Shown: positions 35,541 through 45,817, numbered from the stretch's first letter. The stretch: 64,000 nucleotides of DNA from Luteimonas abyssi (GCF_001482195.1 NZ_KQ759763.1:2567924-2631923), one strand, 5' to 3'. The notes: a model not told the origin generated them from the sequence alone. Numbers and translations are program-made.

Positions 35541-36356
35541 TCAATCCCTCGACGTCACCGCCTGCAACGCCGCGAGTTCCTCATCGCTGAACCCCGCCGC
35601 CTGACGCGCGTCGAGGTTGAACGGACCGTGTAGCACCGCGCGCGCGTACTCGGCCAGCAGGGTGCGGAAGGTCGGCTCCGGCTCGACACCGTCGCGCTCG
35701 CAGTACCAGCGGAACCAGCGGCTGCCGGCCGCCACGTGGGCGATCTCCTCATCGAGGATCACGCGCAGGATGTCGGCGGTGGCGCGGTCGCCCCGTGCGG
35801 TCAGCTTGGCGATCATGCCCGGGGTCACGTCCAGGCCGCGCGCTTCGAGCACGCGCGGCACCAGCGCCATGCGCGCGAGGCCGTCGTGCGCGGTCTTCTC
35901 GCACATTTCCCACAAGCCGTTGTGGGCGTCGAAATCGCCGTAGTCGACGCCGAGCGCGTGCAGGCGCCCGCGCAGCATCGTGAAATGCCGCGCTTCGTCG
36001 TCGGCCACGCCGACCCAGTCGGCATAGAACGCATCCGGCAGGCCACGGAAGCGGTAGACCGCGTCCCAAGCCAGGTCGATGGCATTCAGTTCGATATGGG
36101 CGATCGCGTGCACGAATGCCGCGCGCCCGTCATCGCTGCCCAACCCGCGACGCGGCAGGTCGCGCGGATGCACCAGCCGGGGCCGCGGGGGGCGTCCAGG
36201 CATGCGGATCGGTGCGGGTGGCGGCGCATCGGCCTCGATGGCGAGCTCGCCGCGCGTGAACGCAGCGGCGGCGGCGTGGGTCAGGGCGATCTTGTCGTCC
36301 GGCGACGCCGCGTCCAGGCACGTCCGGGCCGCGGCGAACAGCGAGCCGGCGCTCAT
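35541..36356 (-). CDS. DUF455 ferritin-like protein
   Basis: A 271-residue protein of the DUF455 family, a ferritin-like four-helix fold. Carboxylate/His pairs of a probable di-metal site: HAIAHIELNAIDLAWD (about 97-112), DDEARHFTMLRGRL, and ILDEEIAHVAAGSRWF. Related enzymes hydroxylate tRNA (MiaE-like) or have unknown roles. The ATG overlaps the stop of the 86-residue ORF upstream (ATGA), so it is the third gene of a purF-led operon. Confidence 0.85.
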   Translation of the reverse strand: MSAGSLFAAARTCLDAASPDDKIALTHAAAAAFTRGELAIEADAPPPAPIRMPGRPPRPRLVHPRDLPRRGLGSDDGRAAFVHAIAHIELNAIDLAWDAVYRFRGLPDAFYADWVGVADDEARHFTMLRGRLHALGVDYGDFDAHNGLWEMCEKTAHDGLARMALVPRVLEARGLDVTPGMIAKLTARGDRATADILRVILDEEIAHVAAGSRWFRWYCERDGVEPEPTFRTLLAEYARAVLHGPFNLDARQAAGFSDEELAALQAVTSRD

Positions 36357-36613
36357 CGCCCCGACGCCCCCGGGGCCACGTACCACGCTCGGTCGTTCTG
36401 CGCACCGCCGCGCCGCCCTGCACGCTGTGCGGCGAGGGCGACGTCGACACAGGGGGTGCCCGCGCCCGTCGGGCCGGTCACACGGCGCATGCCATCGGTG
36501 CAGACGACGAACCCGGCGATCGCATCCACGACGCTGACGACCGCGTTGAGCGCGAGCGCCGCGACGGCCGGCAACGCCAGCGCGCACCGGCCTCGCAGCG
36601 CCGTCGATCTCAC
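36353..36613 (-). CDS. Small membrane-anchored protein coupled to purF and DUF455
   Basis: An 86-residue protein starting with GTG at 36613. Its start overlaps the purF stop (GTGA) and its stop overlaps the DUF455 start (ATGA), which argues strongly that it is translated. A hydrophobic segment ([27 protein letters not shown], about 10-36) suggests one membrane anchor. The rest is Gly/Arg/Thr-rich with two Cys (VVCTDG, TPCVD). No family recognised. Confidence 0.6.
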   Translation of the reverse strand: MRSTALRGRCALALPAVAALALNAVVSVVDAIAGFVVCTDGMRRVTGPTGAGTPCVDVALAAQRAGRRGGAQNDRAWYVAPGASGR

Positions 36614-38082
36614 GTGGCCACCCGCCGCTTCCGCTTGGCTTCGTCCGAACGCAACTGCTGCAGGCGCTCGAAGTAACCGGGCTCGATGCCGGTCACGTAC
36701 TCGCCACTGAAGCAGGAGCTGTCGAACACCTTGCCCGGGAACTTGTGCCCGGCCACCGCGGTTTCGAGGTCGGCCAGATCCTGGTAGATCAGCCAGTCGC
36801 AGCCCAGCAACTCCTGGATCTCCTGCTCGCTGCGGCCGTGCGCGACCAGTTCGTCGACCGACGGCATGTCGATGCCGTAGATGTTCGGATGCCGCACCGG
36901 CGGCGCGGCCGACGCCAGGTAGACCTTCTTGGCGCCGGCATCGCGGGCCATCTGCACGATCTGGCGCGACGTGGTGCCACGCACGATGGAGTCGTCGACC
37001 AGCAGCACCACGCGGTTGCGGAACTCCAGCGGGATCGGGTTGAGTTTGCGTCGCACCGACTTCGCGCGTTCGCCCTGACCCGGCATGATGAAGGTGCGGC
37101 CGACGTAGCGGTTCTTGATGAAGCCCTCGCGGTACTTCACCCCCAGCACGCCCGCGATCTCCATCGCCGAGTCGCGCGAGGTGTCCGGAATCGGGATCAC
37201 CACGTCGATGTCGTGATCGGGCCGGTCGCGCAGGATCTTCTCGCCCAGGGTCACGCCCATGCGCATGCGCGCCTTGTGCACCGAGATGTTCTCGATCATC
37301 GAATCGGGACGGGCGAAGTACACGTACTCGAAGATGCAGGGCGCATGGGTGCCCGGCTCGGCGCAGGCGCGGTGGTGCAGTTCGCCGCGCGCGGTGATGA
37401 CGATGCCCTCGCCGGGCTCGACGTCGCGCAGGTGCTCGAACCCGAGGATGTCGAGTGCCACAGATTCCGACGCCACCGCGTACTCGGTGCCGGTCTCGGT
37501 CTGCCGCCGGCCGAGCACCAGCGGACGGATGCCGTGCGCGTCGCGGAACGCCACCAGGCCGAGGCCGAGCACGGTGGCCACCGCCGCGTAGCCGCCCTTG
37601 GCGCGCCGGTTGACGCCTTCGATCGCCTTGAATGCGGCCTCCGGGCTCAGCGTGCGCTCCCGGTCGAGCTCGTGCGCGAAGACATTCAACAGCACCTCCG
37701 AGTCGGACTCGGTGTTGATGTTGCGCCGGTCCTCCTCGAACACCTCGCGACGCAGCGCATCGGTGTTGATGAGATTGCCGTTGTGGGCCAGGGCGATGCC
37801 GTACGGCGAGTTGACGTAGAACGGCTGCGCCTCGTCGCTGCCTTCGGAGCCCGCGGTCGGGTAGCGGCAATGGGCGATGCCCACGCGGCCTTCCAGCAGC
37901 GCCATCGACTTCGCGTCGAAGACATCGCGCACCAGGCCATTGCCCTTGTGCACGCGCAGGTTGGTGCCGACCGCGGTCGCGATGCCGGCGGCATCCTGGC
38001 CGCGGTGCTGGAGGACGGTCAGGCCGTCGTAGAGGGCGGGCGCGACCTCGGAGGTCGCGACGATGCCGACGATGCCACACAT
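36610..38082 (-). CDS. purF: Amidophosphoribosyltransferase
   Basis: A 490-residue enzyme that makes 5-phosphoribosylamine from PRPP and glutamine, the first committed step of purine synthesis. It begins MCGIVGIV, so Cys2 is the N-terminal glutaminase nucleophile after Met removal. PRPP-binding loop [19 protein letters not shown] at about 345-363. No propeptide, as in E. coli. It heads a coupled cluster (purF, 86-residue ORF, DUF455). The usual cvpA gene just upstream is absent. Confidence 0.96.
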   Translation of the reverse strand: MCGIVGIVATSEVAPALYDGLTVLQHRGQDAAGIATAVGTNLRVHKGNGLVRDVFDAKSMALLEGRVGIAHCRYPTAGSEGSDEAQPFYVNSPYGIALAHNGNLINTDALRREVFEEDRRNINTESDSEVLLNVFAHELDRERTLSPEAAFKAIEGVNRRAKGGYAAVATVLGLGLVAFRDAHGIRPLVLGRRQTETGTEYAVASESVALDILGFEHLRDVEPGEGIVITARGELHHRACAEPGTHAPCIFEYVYFARPDSMIENISVHKARMRMGVTLGEKILRDRPDHDIDVVIPIPDTSRDSAMEIAGVLGVKYREGFIKNRYVGRTFIMPGQGERAKSVRRKLNPIPLEFRNRVVLLVDDSIVRGTTSRQIVQMARDAGAKKVYLASAAPPVRHPNIYGIDMPSVDELVAHGRSEQEIQELLGCDWLIYQDLADLETAVAGHKFPGKVFDSSCFSGEYVTGIEPGYFERLQQLRSDEAKRKRRVAT

Positions 38083-38119
38083 GTTCAGATCACCTGGCTG
38101 GAAGCGGGGAAAGGCATGA

Positions 38120-38144
38120 CGCCCGCACGGGACGCCGTGCGGGC
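38120..38144. other. Strong GC hairpin in the purF leader
   Basis: A perfect 10-bp inverted repeat, GCCCGCACGG and CCGTGCGGGC, lies 38 bases upstream of the purF ATG in the short gap where cvpA would be expected. No T-run; it is not a classical terminator and does not match a PurR box that I can recognise. Confidence 0.4.
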
Positions 38145-38220
38145 GGTGGAGGAAACCGGTTCCGTCGTCGGCGACGCCGGACCCGTGAAACGTTGTCGTC
38201 TGCGGAGACGGTGCAGCGGG

Positions 38221-39258
38221 CTACGGGTTGGAGCGCACCATGCCGTCGATGCCGGCGCGGCTGCTGATCTGCGAGCGCAGGCGGTCGGCCTCGGCACGAT
38301 CCACCACAGGCCCGGCCTTGACCCGGGTCAACTGCCCTTGTTCGGTCTGCACCGTATCGGTGAACGCACTGAAGCCGAGCCCACGCACGCGGTCGCGCAT
38401 CGCATCGGCGTCGGCCGCACTGCGAAACGCCCCGAGCTGGACGACGAACCCCGTCCCCGCAGCCGCGGCGGGCGCAGTGCTCGTGGGGGCGGGCGGCTGG
38501 GCCGAGGGCGTCTGCTGCTGTGCCGCCTGCGGCGTCGGCTGTTGGGGCTGTTGGGGCTGTTGGGGCGCTTGGGTCTGCGGTGCCGGCGCCTGACGTGCGG
38601 GCGTCGGCGCTGCCGCAGGCGGCGGCGACGAGGCCGTGCGGGAATCGGCCGCGGAACCGCCGTCGAGCGCGATCACCCGTGCATCGTTGGGGCCGACCTC
38701 GGTCGCCGCCACACGCACGGCCTCGGCTTCGGCACGGGTCGCGTACGGCCCGATGCGGACCCGCCAGACCGGCTTGCCCGACGCGGTGGCCTGGGTGCTG
38801 GAGGCGGGGAATCCGGCGGTGGACAGACGGTTGACCACGGTGTCGGCATTGACGCTGCTGCCGTAGCTGCCGAAGTGCACCGCGTAATCGCCGGCAGCGG
38901 TGCTCGCCGGCAACGCCGCGTCATCGTCGGACGCGGGCTGCGCTGCGTCGTCATCGCCACCGGTGTCGACCGTCGGAAACTCACCGGCTGCGCGCGGTGG
39001 CGGGGCGTCGGCATCGCCCCGGCGACGGGCTTCGAGCACGCCCCCGTCCTCGGGCGCCGGCGGCGGCGCGATCAGGGGAAGATCGCGGGTCACGGTCTCG
39101 CCACGGGCCGCCGGCGCATCCGGCAACGCCAGCGGCAGGTCGGCCACGCCGCTCTCGGGCGCCGGGCCCTTGACCAGCATCGGCAGGAAGATGACCGCCA
39201 GCGCGATCAGCACGGCTGCGCCGATCAGACGCTGCTTCAGTCCGGAGTCCATCGACAT
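38221..39258 (-). CDS. Membrane protein with two SPOR domains (DedD-like)
   Basis: A 345-residue protein: cytoplasmic start MSMDSGLKQR, one membrane helix (LIGAAVLIALAVIFLPML), a long Pro/Asp/Ala linker, and two SPOR peptidoglycan-binding domains: about 125-200 (GDYAVHFGSYGSSVNADTVV) and about 265-345 (GFVVQLGAFRSAADADAM). A Gln/Pro-rich linker sits between them. SPOR domains bind denuded glycan at the division septum, so a divisome role like DedD is likely. E. coli DedD has one SPOR domain; here there are two. It lies between folC and purF on the same strand. Confidence 0.85.
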   Translation of the reverse strand: MSMDSGLKQRLIGAAVLIALAVIFLPMLVKGPAPESGVADLPLALPDAPAARGETVTRDLPLIAPPPAPEDGGVLEARRRGDADAPPPRAAGEFPTVDTGGDDDAAQPASDDDAALPASTAAGDYAVHFGSYGSSVNADTVVNRLSTAGFPASSTQATASGKPVWRVRIGPYATRAEAEAVRVAATEVGPNDARVIALDGGSAADSRTASSPPPAAAPTPARQAPAPQTQAPQQPQQPQQPTPQAAQQQTPSAQPPAPTSTAPAAAAGTGFVVQLGAFRSAADADAMRDRVRGLGFSAFTDTVQTEQGQLTRVKAGPVVDRAEADRLRSQISSRAGIDGMVRSNP

Positions 39259-39413
39259 CTCGTGCAACGAAGGCCAGCCGATTATACGCGTCCGGTCCCA
39301 CGGCTTGCCCGTCGGCGGCCGGACCGGAATGCACTGTTCAGGCGAGTGACCGAGGTCGTTCTCCCGCGCCATTGGCCGCGTCCCCGGACGTTTCGGCCGG
39401 CCCCGGGGTCAGT

Positions 39414-40703
39414 TCAGCCTGGCCCCGGGGGCTCCGGCAAGGCCGCCAATGCCTGCGCCGCCGTCAGGAAGGAACCGAACACCAGCACCCGGTCGCCCGC
39501 CCGCGCGTCGGCCAGTGCGTCGGCCAGCGCCGTGGCCACGTCTTGACTGCGCGCGGCATCCGCCGCGGCACCGCCGGCAAGCGCCGCGGCCAACGCATCG
39601 GCGTCGCGACCGCGCGCCCCGCCCTCGTCGAGACCGGCCAGCCACCAGCCATCCACCTGTCCCGCCAGCGCGTCCACCACGCCCGCCGCGTCCTTGTCGG
39701 CCAGCGCGGCGTAGACCGCCAGGGTGCGTCCCGCCACCGGCGTCTCCGCCAGCGTGCGGGCGAGCGTGCGCGCCGCCTGCGGATTGTGGCCCACGTCCAC
39801 GAGCACGGTCACGCCAGGGCGGACCTCGATCCGCTGCAGGCGTCCGCGAACATCGGCCGTCGCGACGCCGCGCGCGACGGCGGCATCGGGCACCGTGTCC
39901 GGCAACGCACGCAGTGCGGCGATGGCGACCGCGGCGTTGCGCATCTGGATGGTGCCGGGCAGACGCGGCACCGGCAGGTCGATCGCATAGTCCAGCTCGC
40001 GCCAGCGCCAGCGCGCGCCCTCGGGGGGATCGGCGAAGAAATCGCTGCCGAAGACGATCGCCGGGGCGCCGATGCGATAGGCGTGGCCGACGACGCTCGA
40101 CGGCGGCAGATCGTCGCCGAGCACCAGCGGCCTCCATGCCCGCGCGATGCCCGCCTTCTCCGCGCCGATGGTCTCGCGGTCGTCACCCAGCCAGTCCTGG
40201 TGGTCGAGATCCACGGTGGTGATCACCGCGACATCGGGTTCCGCGATGTTGACCGCGTCCAGGCGCCCGCCCAGCCCGACTTCGAGCACGGCCAGATCGA
40301 GCCCTGCGCGGGCGAACAGCCACAGCGCGGCCAGCGTGCCGGCTTCGAAGTAGGTCAGCGGCGTGTCCGCACGCGCGGCCTCCACTGCGACGAAGGCCGC
40401 GACCAGCGCGGCATCGTCGGCCTCGCGCCCGTCGATGCGGACGCGCTCGTTGTAGCGCAACAGATGCGGCGAGGTGTAGGCGCCGGTGCGCCAGCCCGCT
40501 TCGAGGGCGATGGCCTCGATGAAGGCCACCGTCGACCCTTTGCCGTTGGTGCCGCCGACCACGATCGTGCGTCGCGCCGGCGCGCCCAGCCCGAGCCGGC
40601 CGGCGACGGCGCGCACGCGATCGAGCCCGAGCGCGATGCGCGCGGGATGCCCACGTTCGATGTGGGCCAGCCAGTCGGCCAGAGAGGAGCTTGCATCAGG
40701 CAT
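39414..40703 (-). CDS. folC: Folylpolyglutamate/dihydrofolate synthase
   Basis: A 429-residue Mur-ligase-family enzyme that joins glutamate to dihydropteroate and to folates. P-loop VVGGTNGKGSTVAF (about 47-60), Mg/substrate motif YTSPHLLRYNERVRIDG, LEVGLGGRLDAVN, TTVDLDHQDWLGDD with the carbamylated-Lys region EKAGIAR, and DVGHNPQAA in the C-terminal domain. It is next to the DedD-like gene, the usual gammaproteobacterial order; accD, often upstream, is not here. Confidence 0.95.
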   Translation of the reverse strand: MPDASSSLADWLAHIERGHPARIALGLDRVRAVAGRLGLGAPARRTIVVGGTNGKGSTVAFIEAIALEAGWRTGAYTSPHLLRYNERVRIDGREADDAALVAAFVAVEAARADTPLTYFEAGTLAALWLFARAGLDLAVLEVGLGGRLDAVNIAEPDVAVITTVDLDHQDWLGDDRETIGAEKAGIARAWRPLVLGDDLPPSSVVGHAYRIGAPAIVFGSDFFADPPEGARWRWRELDYAIDLPVPRLPGTIQMRNAAVAIAALRALPDTVPDAAVARGVATADVRGRLQRIEVRPGVTVLVDVGHNPQAARTLARTLAETPVAGRTLAVYAALADKDAAGVVDALAGQVDGWWLAGLDEGGARGRDADALAAALAGGAAADAARSQDVATALADALADARAGDRVLVFGSFLTAAQALAALPEPPGPG

Positions 40704-40834
40704 GACGGATCACGAGAAAATGGAATGCCACGTAACGGGACACGGGATGTCACGCGCCGCGCGCCCGGCACGGGAACCGGGGCGGACGGACGGCCCACCG
40801 CCCTTCGACGCGCGGCCGGCAGTCGCCGGCACGC

Positions 40835-41482
40835 TCAGAGCGCGCGGTGCACGGCCTCGCCGAACAGCGGCGTGTGGTGCGCGCAGTCGTTGAGGCGGAC
40901 GACATCGAGCGTGTCGATGGTCGCGCCTTCGAGCAGGTTGAGCGTGGTCGGCGCCTGTCGGAACGTCCACAGCCGCGACAGCGGAATGCCCAGGATCCGG
41001 CACAGGATCACCCGGTTGACCGCATCGTGCGCGACCACCAGCAGCGTGTCGTCGTCGCCGAGACCGTCCATCGCACGCGCCAGCGCCGGCCAGGCGCGGT
41101 CGATCACATGCTGCAGCGACTCGCCGCCATCGGGCATCAACACCGTGTCCGGCGCTTCCCGCCAGGCCTGCAGCCGTTCCGGATCGCGCGCACGGATCTC
41201 GCTGGCCAGCAGGCCCTCCCAGCTGCCATGCGCGATCTCCCGCAAACCGTCGTCCAGGGTCAACTGCGCCGCGCGCGCATCGCCCAGCGCGAGTTCGGCG
41301 GTCCGCTGCGCGCGCGACAGCGGCGATGCCACCGCGCGATCGATGCGCGTCTCGCGCAAGCGCCGCCCCAGCGCTTCGGCCTGGCCGATGCCGACCGGCG
41401 ACAGCGCGATGTCCTCCTGCCCCTGGTACCGGCCTTCCGCATTCCAGGGAGTTTCACCGTGACGGGCCAGCAGAATGCGCAT
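40835..41482 (-). CDS. Histidine phosphatase (phosphoglycerate mutase-like)
   Basis: A 215-residue enzyme of the histidine phosphatase superfamily. The RHG motif (LLARHGETPWN, catalytic His8) is at the start, the second basic site is in SPLSRAQRTAEL, Glu in LREIAHGSWEG acts as acid, and the second His in VVAHDAVNR. Similar proteins include alpha-ribazole phosphatase (CobC) and general phosphatases. No cobalamin genes are adjacent, so the substrate is open. Start at MRILLARHG. Confidence 0.88.
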   Translation of the reverse strand: MRILLARHGETPWNAEGRYQGQEDIALSPVGIGQAEALGRRLRETRIDRAVASPLSRAQRTAELALGDARAAQLTLDDGLREIAHGSWEGLLASEIRARDPERLQAWREAPDTVLMPDGGESLQHVIDRAWPALARAMDGLGDDDTLLVVAHDAVNRVILCRILGIPLSRLWTFRQAPTTLNLLEGATIDTLDVVRLNDCAHHTPLFGEAVHRAL

Positions 41483-41598
41483 GGAAGTACCGTGGATTCG
41501 GGGCGCGCCAGCGTAGCAGAACGCCCGATGACCAATGACACACGGCAGGTCCATGGACGCCGAATAAGCTCGCCGTCATCCGCCCAGGAGCCGACCCG

Positions 41599-42450
41599 AT
41601 GACCCTCGCACGCCGCGCTGTTGTGCGCCTGATGCTCGCCTGTCTCCTCCCGGCCCCGATCGCGTCGGCCGAAACGACACCACCCATTGCGGACCTGTTG
41701 TTCGTGGGGAGTTACCACATGGGCAATCCGGGGCGCGACGTGGCGAACCTGGACGCCGACGACGTGACCGCACCCGCTCGCCAGCGGCAGATACGCGATG
41801 TCGTCGACCGCCTGCTCCGCTATCAGCCCACCCGGGTGGTCGTGGAGCGCCACCCGCAGCGTCAGGCCGAACTGGATGCGCGCTTCCAGGCCACCTGCCA
41901 TGGCGATGCGCCCTACGCGGCCGACGAGGTGGAACAGCTCGGCATGCGGACCGCCTGCGCACTCGGCCTCACCGGCGTCGTCGCAGTCGATTCGAGCGGC
42001 CTGGACAGCATCGACGATCCATCGACCATCGACTACGCGGCGGCCGCGCGACGGCATGACCAGCACGCCCTGTACGACGCGTTTCTGCAGGATGTCGAAG
42101 CGATGGTCGCACGCGACCAGGAAGTGCTCCGCACCGGCACCATCGTCGACATGCTACGCCGCCTCAATACGCCGGCTTGGCTGGATGCCAATGCCCGTGG
42201 CTACATCCAGCTGGGGCTGCTGGGAACCGAAGAGGATCCCGTCGGTGCTCGCTGGATGCAGGTCTGGTACGGCCGTAATCTCGCGATCTTCAATGCGATC
42301 CGTCGCGCCACCGCACCCGGCGACCGGGTCCTGGTGATCTACGGCGCCGGGCACGGCAATCTGATCCGGCAGCTGGCGGGCGAATCGGGCGATTACCGCA
42401 TGCACGACCCACTCGGCTGGCTGGGCGCATCTTCACCCGACGCGCCCTGA
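41599..42450 (+). CDS. DUF5694 family exported protein (TraB-like)
   Basis: A 283-residue protein with a signal peptide (cleavage near PIASA, about residue 24). The conserved pattern is that of DUF5694/TraB-type proteins: FVGSYHMGNPGRD near the start, the RVVVERHP strand, and YGAGHGNLIRQL near the end. TraB/Tiki relatives are thought to be metal-dependent peptidases using the His-Gly-Glu elements, but activity is unproven for this group. Alone on the plus strand, convergent with the S46 peptidase. Confidence 0.75.
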   Translation: MTLARRAVVRLMLACLLPAPIASAETTPPIADLLFVGSYHMGNPGRDVANLDADDVTAPARQRQIRDVVDRLLRYQPTRVVVERHPQRQAELDARFQATCHGDAPYAADEVEQLGMRTACALGLTGVVAVDSSGLDSIDDPSTIDYAAAARRHDQHALYDAFLQDVEAMVARDQEVLRTGTIVDMLRRLNTPAWLDANARGYIQLGLLGTEEDPVGARWMQVWYGRNLAIFNAIRRATAPGDRVLVIYGAGHGNLIRQLAGESGDYRMHDPLGWLGASSPDAP

Positions 42451-42461
42451 TCGCGTCCGGC

Positions 42462-44621
42462 TCAAAGGCCCATTTCTTCCAGCAACGCCGGTGCCGGATA
42501 AACCTCCTGCAGGATCCAGCGCAGATAGCGCTGATCGACGGACATGGTGCGGGTGCGCTCCGGGTCGTAGACCCAGTTCGAGGCCACCGACTCCCAGTTC
42601 ATGTCGAACAGCAGGCCGGTCAGCCGGCCTTGGGCATCGAGTACCGGCGCGCCGGAGCTGCCACCGGTCACGTCGAGGTCGGCCAGGAAGTTGACCGGCA
42701 CCGTGCGCATGCGGCGGTCGGCCAGGCCGGCGTGACGGCCTTCGGCGACGGCATCGAGCAACGCCTGTGGCGCATCGAACGGTTCGCTGCCGGTCGCCCG
42801 CGGCGGAATCTCTCTAAGCGTGGTGAAGGCTGCGCGCTCGGCACCGTCCAGGCCGGTGTAGCCGGCGACACGCCCGTAGGTGACCCGCAGCGAGCCGTTG
42901 GCGTCCGGCGGTACCGGCTGGCCCTGGGCCTGCCGATAGGCCGCCAGCGCCGCGAGGAACACCGGCCGGTTGCGCAGTGCATCGCCGCCGCGTGCCTTGC
43001 GGTCGAGTTCCTGCCGTGTGGCCGACGGGGTGACCGCGATCGCGTAGCGGATCGCCGGATCACGGCTGCGCTCGAACGCATCGCGGTCGGCCCGCAACCA
43101 GCGCATGCGCTCTTCCGCCGCGCCCAGGCCGGTGCCGGCCAGACGATCCAGCGCGCGTTCGATCGCGGCATCGTCCTGCCCGTCCAGCCAGGTATCGATG
43201 GCCGGATCGCGCTGTTCGGCCGGGAGCGCCAGATACTGGCGGAACCAGTAGCGCTGCAGGATGCGATCCATGGCCGGGTGGTAGCGTCGCTCCATCTGTT
43301 GCAGGCCGGCCTCGATGACGGCCTGGTCGCGATCCTGGTAGCCGGGTTCGCGCGCGGCATCCGGATTGGTGCGCTCGATGGCGTTGCGGTAGAGCGTCAT
43401 CGCCACCCCGAGCGTGCCCAGCCGGTGCAGTTGCCCGGTGACGAGGTCACGCTCGCGAGTCGCCCGTGCGGCGGCGGCCTGGCGCTCCAGTTCGGCGTGC
43501 GCCTCCAGCGCCGGCTGCCCCGCCTCGCCCTGCCCGCGCAGCCAGTCGAGCACCGCAGCTTCCTCCGCGCGCTTGCGCGCCGCCGTCTCCAGCCGCGCGA
43601 AACTCTCCAGTTGCCCGTCGTAATGGCGGGCACTGCTGCGCCAGCCACCCAGCGCGCTGGCGTACATCACCGCGATTTCCTGATCGGTGGCGCTCTCGGC
43701 CTCCACCAGCGCCTGCAGCGCCTTGTAGTGCGTCGACAGGGCCGGATAGGTCCACTCGGCGGTCTGTTCGAACTCCGCCGCCAGCGCATGCCGGCTGGTC
43801 CCGTTCGGATAGCTCGCCGCCATCACGAACTCACCCTCGCGCAGTGGGCGCTCGGCGAACCGCAGCCAATGCCGGGGCTGGTAGGGCACGTTGTCCTCGG
43901 CGAAGTCCGCCGGGCGTCCATCGGGACCGACGTAGGCGCGGTAGAACACGAAATCGCCGGTATGGCGCGGCCAGCCCCAGGCGTCGCCTTCTCCGCCGAA
44001 ATTGCCGACGCCGCCCGGGGGGGCGTACACCAGGCGCACATCCCGGATCTCCAGGCTGCGGACCAGGCGATACGCGTTGCCGCCGTCGAACTCGAACAAC
44101 CTGCACCGGATCCCCGTCTCGGTCTCGCAGTCGCCGACCAGCCGTTTTTCCACGCCCTCAAGCGCGCGCGCGCGGCCGATGCCGTCGGGGGCGGCCGCGA
44201 TCGCCGCGGCGACCTGCGCGGTGGCGTCGTAGATCGCTTCGGGCACCAGTACCCGGACGTTCTGGCCGGCACTCGGCTCGTCGTCCCACGCGGCGGCATT
44301 GAAGCCATCGCGCATGAGATTGGTTTCCGGCGTGGAGTTGAGCTGGATGGCGCCGTAGGCACAGTGGTGATTGGTCAGGACCAGGCCCCGCGGCGAAACG
44401 AAGCTGGCGGTGCAACCGCCGATCGACACCACCGCAGCCAGCGGATCGCCGCCGGGGTCGGCCAGTTGCGCGGCGGGCAGGCGCAGGCCGGCCTGGCGCA
44501 GCGGTCCTGCGATCTCCGGCAACTGCTGGGGTGTCCACATCCCCTCTCCGGCGAACACGCCTCCCGGCAGGGCGGGGGCGACGACGAGCGCGAGCAGCGC
44601 GGCGATCGGGCGACGGGGCAT
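42462..44621 (-). CDS. S46 family dipeptidyl-peptidase (DPP7/DPP11 type)
   Basis: A 719-residue periplasmic serine peptidase with signal to about residue 24. The chymotrypsin-like site is clear: His86 in LTNHHCAYG and nucleophile Ser656 in [11 protein letters not shown]. The specificity position, Gly in DPP7 (hydrophobic P1) and Arg in DPP11 (acidic P1), is Met674 here (FDMNWESV). The enzyme should release dipeptides from peptide N-termini for nutrition; its preference cannot be read from either known type. Full family length. Confidence 0.9.
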   Translation of the reverse strand: MPRRPIAALLALVVAPALPGGVFAGEGMWTPQQLPEIAGPLRQAGLRLPAAQLADPGGDPLAAVVSIGGCTASFVSPRGLVLTNHHCAYGAIQLNSTPETNLMRDGFNAAAWDDEPSAGQNVRVLVPEAIYDATAQVAAAIAAAPDGIGRARALEGVEKRLVGDCETETGIRCRLFEFDGGNAYRLVRSLEIRDVRLVYAPPGGVGNFGGEGDAWGWPRHTGDFVFYRAYVGPDGRPADFAEDNVPYQPRHWLRFAERPLREGEFVMAASYPNGTSRHALAAEFEQTAEWTYPALSTHYKALQALVEAESATDQEIAVMYASALGGWRSSARHYDGQLESFARLETAARKRAEEAAVLDWLRGQGEAGQPALEAHAELERQAAAARATRERDLVTGQLHRLGTLGVAMTLYRNAIERTNPDAAREPGYQDRDQAVIEAGLQQMERRYHPAMDRILQRYWFRQYLALPAEQRDPAIDTWLDGQDDAAIERALDRLAGTGLGAAEERMRWLRADRDAFERSRDPAIRYAIAVTPSATRQELDRKARGGDALRNRPVFLAALAAYRQAQGQPVPPDANGSLRVTYGRVAGYTGLDGAERAAFTTLREIPPRATGSEPFDAPQALLDAVAEGRHAGLADRRMRTVPVNFLADLDVTGGSSGAPVLDAQGRLTGLLFDMNWESVASNWVYDPERTRTMSVDQRYLRWILQEVYPAPALLEEMGL

Positions 44622-44698
44622 CCGGCAGGGGCTCCTGGGCGGCGGGGGCCCCAGTCTACCCGCGCCGAACGGCGCACCTGCCCGCCGCCCCGGAGACG

Positions 44699-44730
44699 TT
44701 GCCGGCCGGACAGGCCCGGGCCCGTATAAT
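44699..44730 (+). promoter_or_regulatory. Probable tdh promoter
   Basis: A perfect TATAAT (44725-44730) lies 34 bases before the tdh ATG. The best -35, TTGCCG (44699-44704), is 20 bases away, longer than ideal. The -10 is convincing because such AT-rich hexamers are rare here. Confidence 0.45.
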
Positions 44731-44764
44731 TCCGCCTCTTTGCTTTCCGACCGACGGACACATC

Positions 44765-45817
44765 ATGGCCGACACCTCCCAGCGACCCACCACCATGCGC
44801 GCGCTGGTCAAGCGCGAAGCGACCAAGGGCATCTGGATGGAGGAGGTCGAGGTGCCCTCGCCCGGCCCCAACGAGGTGTTGATCCGGGTCGAGAAGGCCG
44901 CGATCTGCGGCACCGACCTGCACATCTATCTCTGGGACGAGTGGAGTCAGCGCACGATCAAGCCCGGCCTGACCATCGGCCACGAATTCGTCGGCCGTAT
45001 CGCCGAACTCGGCCCGGGCGTGGACGGCTACGCACTGGGCCAGCGCGTCTCGGCCGAGGGCCACATCGTCTGCGGCCACTGCCGCAACTGCCGCGCCGGC
45101 AAGCAGCACCTGTGCCCGAACACCGTCGGCATCGGCGTCACCCGCAACGGTGCCTTCGCCGAATACGTGGTGATGCCGGCCACCAACCTGTGGCCGATCC
45201 CGGACCAGATCCCGTCGGAACTGGCGGCGTTCTTCGACCCCTACGGCAACGCCGCGCACTGCGCGCTGGAGTTCGATGTGGTCGGTGAGGATGTGCTGAT
45301 CACCGGCGCCGGCCCGATCGGGGTGATGGCGGCGGGCATCTGCAAGCACGTGGGCGCGCGCAACGTGGTGGTCACCGACGTCAACGATTACCGCCTGAAG
45401 CTGGCCGCCGACATGGGCGCCACCCGCGTGGTCAACGTGGCCAACGCCTCGCTCAAGGACACCATGGCCGACCTGCATCTGGAAGGCTTCGACGTCGGCC
45501 TGGAAATGAGCGGCAACCCGCGCGCCTTCAACGACATGCTCGACTGCATGTACCACGGCGGCAAGGTCGCGCTGCTCGGCATCCTGCCCAAGGGCGCCGG
45601 CGTCGACTGGGACCGCATCATCTTCAAGGGCCTGACCGTGCAGGGCATCTACGGCCGGAAGATGTACGAGACCTGGTACAAGATGACCCAGCTGGTGCTG
45701 TCCGGCTTCCCGCTCGGCAAGGTGCTGAGCCATCAGCTGCCGGCCGACGAATTCCAGAAGGGCTTCGACCTGATGGAATCCGGCAAGTCCGGCAAGGTCG
45801 TGCTCGACTGGCACTGA
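44765..45817 (+). CDS. tdh: L-threonine 3-dehydrogenase
   Basis: A 350-residue zinc-dependent dehydrogenase oxidising threonine to 2-amino-3-oxobutyrate. Catalytic zinc and active-site residues: Cys48 and Thr50 ([16 protein letters not shown]), His73-Glu74. Structural zinc: Cys103, Cys106, Cys109, Cys117. NAD site [11 protein letters not shown]. The E. coli-type N-terminus would start at [15 protein letters not shown] (residue 11, base 44795); the upstream ATG adds ten residues and cannot be ruled out. Its product is the substrate of Kbl, encoded 1.3 kb downstream. Confidence 0.95.
   Translation: MADTSQRPTTMRALVKREATKGIWMEEVEVPSPGPNEVLIRVEKAAICGTDLHIYLWDEWSQRTIKPGLTIGHEFVGRIAELGPGVDGYALGQRVSAEGHIVCGHCRNCRAGKQHLCPNTVGIGVTRNGAFAEYVVMPATNLWPIPDQIPSELAAFFDPYGNAAHCALEFDVVGEDVLITGAGPIGVMAAGICKHVGARNVVVTDVNDYRLKLAADMGATRVVNVANASLKDTMADLHLEGFDVGLEMSGNPRAFNDMLDCMYHGGKVALLGILPKGAGVDWDRIIFKGLTVQGIYGRKMYETWYKMTQLVLSGFPLGKVLSHQLPADEFQKGFDLMESGKSGKVVLDWH

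Noticed and set aside
35346..35633. Plus-strand 95-codon open frame as a LanT or immunity gene
   Set aside because: No ribosome-binding site, no membrane helix, Arg/Pro-rich; it overlaps the lanA leader and the end of the DUF455 gene.
38540..38600. Short tandem repeat (CTGTTGGGG units)
   Set aside because: It encodes the Gln/Pro linker between SPOR domains; not a separate element.
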